A stretch of 26,571 nt of DNA from UBA1351 sp964563505. GTDB lineage: Bacteria; Bacillota; Clostridia; Lachnospirales; Vallitaleaceae. Within the stretch, counting starts at the first letter, position 1; the number at the start of each line of letters is the position of its first letter. The stretch covers positions 1 to 26,571 of the forward strand of contig CAZLXW010000053.1 of the NCBI GenBank assembly GCA_964563505.1, in the 5' to 3' direction. Below, piece after piece: positions 24,605 through 26,571 of the stretch. The translations under genes were made by a program, and so were the position numbers. Below the pieces are notes generated by a model. The model had not been told where the DNA came from. It searched no databases and saw nothing but the letters and a program-made list of their open reading frames with translations.

Positions 24605-25309
24605 ATGTATAAAAATTATGTTTTTGATTTGTATGGGACGTTAATTGATGTGGAGAAAAATTGGGACCATGACTATCTGTGGGAAAAAATGAGTCAACTC
24701 TATTGCTTTTATGGAGCTTGCTATGATTCGGATGAGTTCAAGGAAAAGTTTGAAAAGTATTTAGGGAAAATGCAGGAAACAGATAAGGATACGAATCATT
24801 TAGACATTGATATTGAAGATATCTTTTTTCAATTGTTTAAAAAGAAAAATGTTAAGCCGAAAAACAAGCTTGTGCGTGAAGCTTCACGGGTTTTCTTATT
24901 ACTTATTACAGAAAAATTAGAGATTAAACCATATATTAAAAATTTGATTGAACAATTAAAAGAGCAAGACAAAAATATATATATATTTGCTGACGGACAA
25001 GCGACATTTGCAAAAAATGAACTTCGTGCTGTTGGAATATATACTTATTTCAATGCGATTGTAATGAGCTCAAATACACGCGTAAAAAAAATAACAGAAA
25101 AAGCGCTTGAATCGTTCATAGAAAGCCAAGGACTAAAAGATAAAAAAACATTAATCATTGGAAAAAATTATGATGAAAACATTAAAGGAGCAAGTGCCTT
25201 GGGGATTGATTCTGTACATATTGTTGAAAAAGATCAAGAGCCAATGAAAGACTCCAAAGCGACATACACAATTAAGGAAGATAAAATAATGAAAATCCTT
25301 GATTTATAG
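24605..25309 (+). CDS. HAD-superfamily protein with degenerate catalytic motifs
   Basis: A 234-aa haloacid-dehalogenase-fold protein of the YjjG/COG1011-like group. Motif I reads VFDLYGTLID: the nucleophile D8 is kept, but the second aspartate is tyrosine (Y10), as in haloacid dehalogenases rather than phosphatases. Motif II, normally hydrophobic-S/T-N/D, is IFADGQ (A129). Motif III keeps a lysine (K161/162, RVKK). Motif IV, normally GDSxxxDIxGA, reads GKNYDENIKGA, so both aspartates are lost (K187, N192). Phosphatase activity is therefore doubtful; it may be a regulatory pseudoenzyme. The ATG at 24605 has GAAAGG 8 bases upstream; a GTG at 24596 overlaps that site and is rejected. The membrane-protein gene starts 15 bases later. 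Confidence 0.85.
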   Translation: MYKNYVFDLYGTLIDVEKNWDHDYLWEKMSQLYCFYGACYDSDEFKEKFEKYLGKMQETDKDTNHLDIDIEDIFFQLFKKKNVKPKNKLVREASRVFLLLITEKLEIKPYIKNLIEQLKEQDKNIYIFADGQATFAKNELRAVGIYTYFNAIVMSSNTRVKKITEKALESFIESQGLKDKKTLIIGKNYDENIKGASALGIDSVHIVEKDQEPMKDSKATYTIKEDKIMKILDL

Positions 25310-25323
25310 GACAGGAGTAGAGT

Positions 25324-26418
25324 ATGAAGAATAATATTGTGCTAAATAAAGCAAAAGAAGGAATACGGATAGGGCTTCTGGCATTTTTGATTGACTTTAT
25401 CTTTGGTCTTGTTATATCGATTATCATTAATACAATGTTTTTGAATCAACTAAATCAATGGATTAACGGATCATTAAGTGATCATGCGGGATTTTCCTTT
25501 CCGACGTTTATTCGAACAATTAGCTTTATCATGAATATTAGTGTATTTAATGGCGGAGGTACGATACAAAATGGCGGTGAATTTCATGTTGGCGTATTAC
25601 TATTCGCCATCATGCCCATTATTGCATTTTGGCTAGCAGACCGACGCGAAAACAAAATAAAGTCCTTTAGCTTTATTGAGTTTATCGTCTATATTTGTTC
25701 GGCTCTAGTATTTGCAACACTGTTAATGACTTATTCAATGATTACACGTGGAGAAATTCTTGGACTTGAGTATCACTTTGTTTCATTTAGAAACTTCATA
25801 ATGACCGGAATTATTATCATATGTATTCAGTTCTTCATTAGTTTAAATTATAACAAAACGTTTTCGCCCGGATTTAAAAGCGCACGTCTATTGTTACGTG
25901 TACTGCTAGGCTTTAGTATTGTTATTGGACTTATCGGAATGATTGTGCTTATGGGTAGATATACTGGAAACATACTTTTGATGATCGGAGCAATTATTGT
26001 TTTGTTGCCGAACCTGGCAGTGTATATTATGTTTACCTTGATGGGAATTTCAGTACAATTTGGAGACCAGTTAACAACATTAATGAATATGGCTCAGATT
26101 GATATAAGTTTTACAACTTTATCATTACCCATTCGAATAGGGCTTATTGTACTTTATTTTCTTCTCCTTCTATTGGTCATATTACGAATGAAAAAAGAAG
26201 GCTATATAAGAGAGTTGGTTTGGTTTGCCTTAAGTTTTAGTTTTGTTTCATTTATCCTTGCCTATTGTACAACCATTAATCTAGGGTTTGTGAAGAACTT
26301 GCTTGATGTACAATTTGGAATTAATTATTCGTTAGCTTTCGGTGTTCCTTTTGTGAGTATCCTGTTAACAGGGTTACTTGTCTTCTTTATACGCATTCTA
26401 AAAAAGGAATTGACTTAG
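25324..26418 (+). CDS. Polytopic membrane protein of unknown function
   Basis: I do not recognise the family. The 364-aa protein has about nine hydrophobic segments: roughly residues 15-40, 89-105, 117-140, 158-175, 188-212, 218-245, 270-290, 297-317 and 333-358, with a short charged C-terminus (ILKKELT). Between the first two is a soluble stretch of about 50 residues containing FNGGGTIQNGGEFHVG, rich in glycine and asparagine. No catalytic or binding motif stands out. AGGAG precedes the ATG. It follows the HAD-like gene by 14 bases and is probably co-transcribed with it; nothing shows a functional link. A strong promoter for the next unit begins 3 bases after its stop. Confidence 0.7.
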   Translation: MKNNIVLNKAKEGIRIGLLAFLIDFIFGLVISIIINTMFLNQLNQWINGSLSDHAGFSFPTFIRTISFIMNISVFNGGGTIQNGGEFHVGVLLFAIMPIIAFWLADRRENKIKSFSFIEFIVYICSALVFATLLMTYSMITRGEILGLEYHFVSFRNFIMTGIIIICIQFFISLNYNKTFSPGFKSARLLLRVLLGFSIVIGLIGMIVLMGRYTGNILLMIGAIIVLLPNLAVYIMFTLMGISVQFGDQLTTLMNMAQIDISFTTLSLPIRIGLIVLYFLLLLLVILRMKKEGYIRELVWFALSFSFVSFILAYCTTINLGFVKNLLDVQFGINYSLAFGVPFVSILLTGLLVFFIRILKKELT

Positions 26419-26420
26419 AC

Positions 26421-26449
26421 TTGACAAGTGATGTGGAATCGGATAAAAT
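26421..26449 (+). promoter_or_regulatory. Strong promoter for the T-box-controlled transcript
   Basis: A consensus TTGACA (26421-26426), a 17-bp spacer and TAAAAT (26444-26449), 3 bases after the membrane-protein stop. Transcription should start near 26456, just before the T-box leader. Confidence 0.8.
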
Positions 26450-26462
26450 CGAATAAAAGCAA

Positions 26463-26571
26463 ATGACGTTGATTAGAACAAGTACATAATCGGTCTTTTC
26501 CAGAGAGAGAATCCAGTGGCTGTAAGATTCTTAGAGTAACCCTTATGGAACCTATCTATGAGTCTCATGTG
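26463..26571 (+). promoter_or_regulatory. T-box leader, Stem I (truncated by window end)
   Basis: The 5' portion of a tRNA-sensing T-box riboswitch. Seen in order: the AGTA motif of the specifier loop (26481-26484 in GAACAAGTACATAATCGG), CAGAGAG (26501-26507), a distal helix AGAATC (26508-26513) / GATTCT (26526-26531) around CAGTGGCTGTAA, then ATGGAAC (26545-26551) and TGAGT on the returning strand. After GAA, the nucleotide in the usual specifier position gives CTA (Leu), with the alternatives TAT and CCT. The antiterminator and the T-box sequence itself lie beyond the window, so the controlled gene is not visible. Confidence 0.8.

Overview
The window is AT-rich DNA (roughly 35-38% GC by eye) from a low-GC Gram-positive bacterium, most likely class Clostridia. 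The reasons are near-universal GGAGG-type ribosome binding sites, B12-binding radical SAM/DUF4080 and FapA/DUF342 proteins, a CBS/DRTGG manganese pyrophosphatase, MecA, the pth-mfd-peptidylprolyl isomerase order, and a T-box leader. I cannot name a genus. There are 21 protein genes, most of them housekeeping, and no rRNA, tRNA, CRISPR array, insertion sequence or phage module.

Layout. (1) Positions 1-4.8 kb, plus strand, tightly packed: a 5'-truncated radical SAM protein, nth, udk and a CBS-type inorganic pyrophosphatase, closed by a terminator. (2) 4.7-8.4 kb: a minus-strand YesL-like membrane protein, a plus-strand FapA/DUF342 protein and minus-strand folC; the last two overlap tail to tail. 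(3) 8.5-15.0 kb: a UTRA-type GntR regulator, then a strong terminator, then a six-gene fructose-type PTS operon that carries its own enzyme I and HPr (ptsI, IIA, DeoR regulator, 1-phosphofructokinase-like kinase, IIBC, ptsH). Phosphoenolpyruvate-driven uptake, the first metabolic step and regulation are all encoded in one place. (4) 15.0-16.1 kb: a small DUF1858 protein and a convergent MecA adaptor share a bidirectional terminator. (5) 16.1-21.9 kb: purA, pth, mfd. (6) 21.8-24.5 kb: a lipoprotein of the PrsA/SurA type with its own promoter, followed by the ATPase and permease of a zinc/manganese-type ABC transporter with no classical binding protein nearby. (7) 24.6-26.4 kb: a HAD-fold protein with degraded catalytic motifs and a polytopic membrane protein of unknown role. 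(8) 26.4 kb to the end: a strong promoter and the first part of a T-box leader whose gene lies beyond the window.

The most interesting non-coding signals are three TGATTGA repeats at exact 10-bp spacing overlapping the ptsI promoter, whose sequence recurs in the stem of the preceding terminator; a pair of TGATAA/TTATCA dyads bracketing the DUF1858 promoter; a TTTACAG/CTGTAAA palindrome on the mecA promoter; and PurBox-like CCGAA elements upstream of purA. I see no clearly undescribed multi-gene system. The best candidates for new biology are the PTS control region, the lipoprotein plus metal-ABC arrangement and the likely catalytically dead HAD protein.
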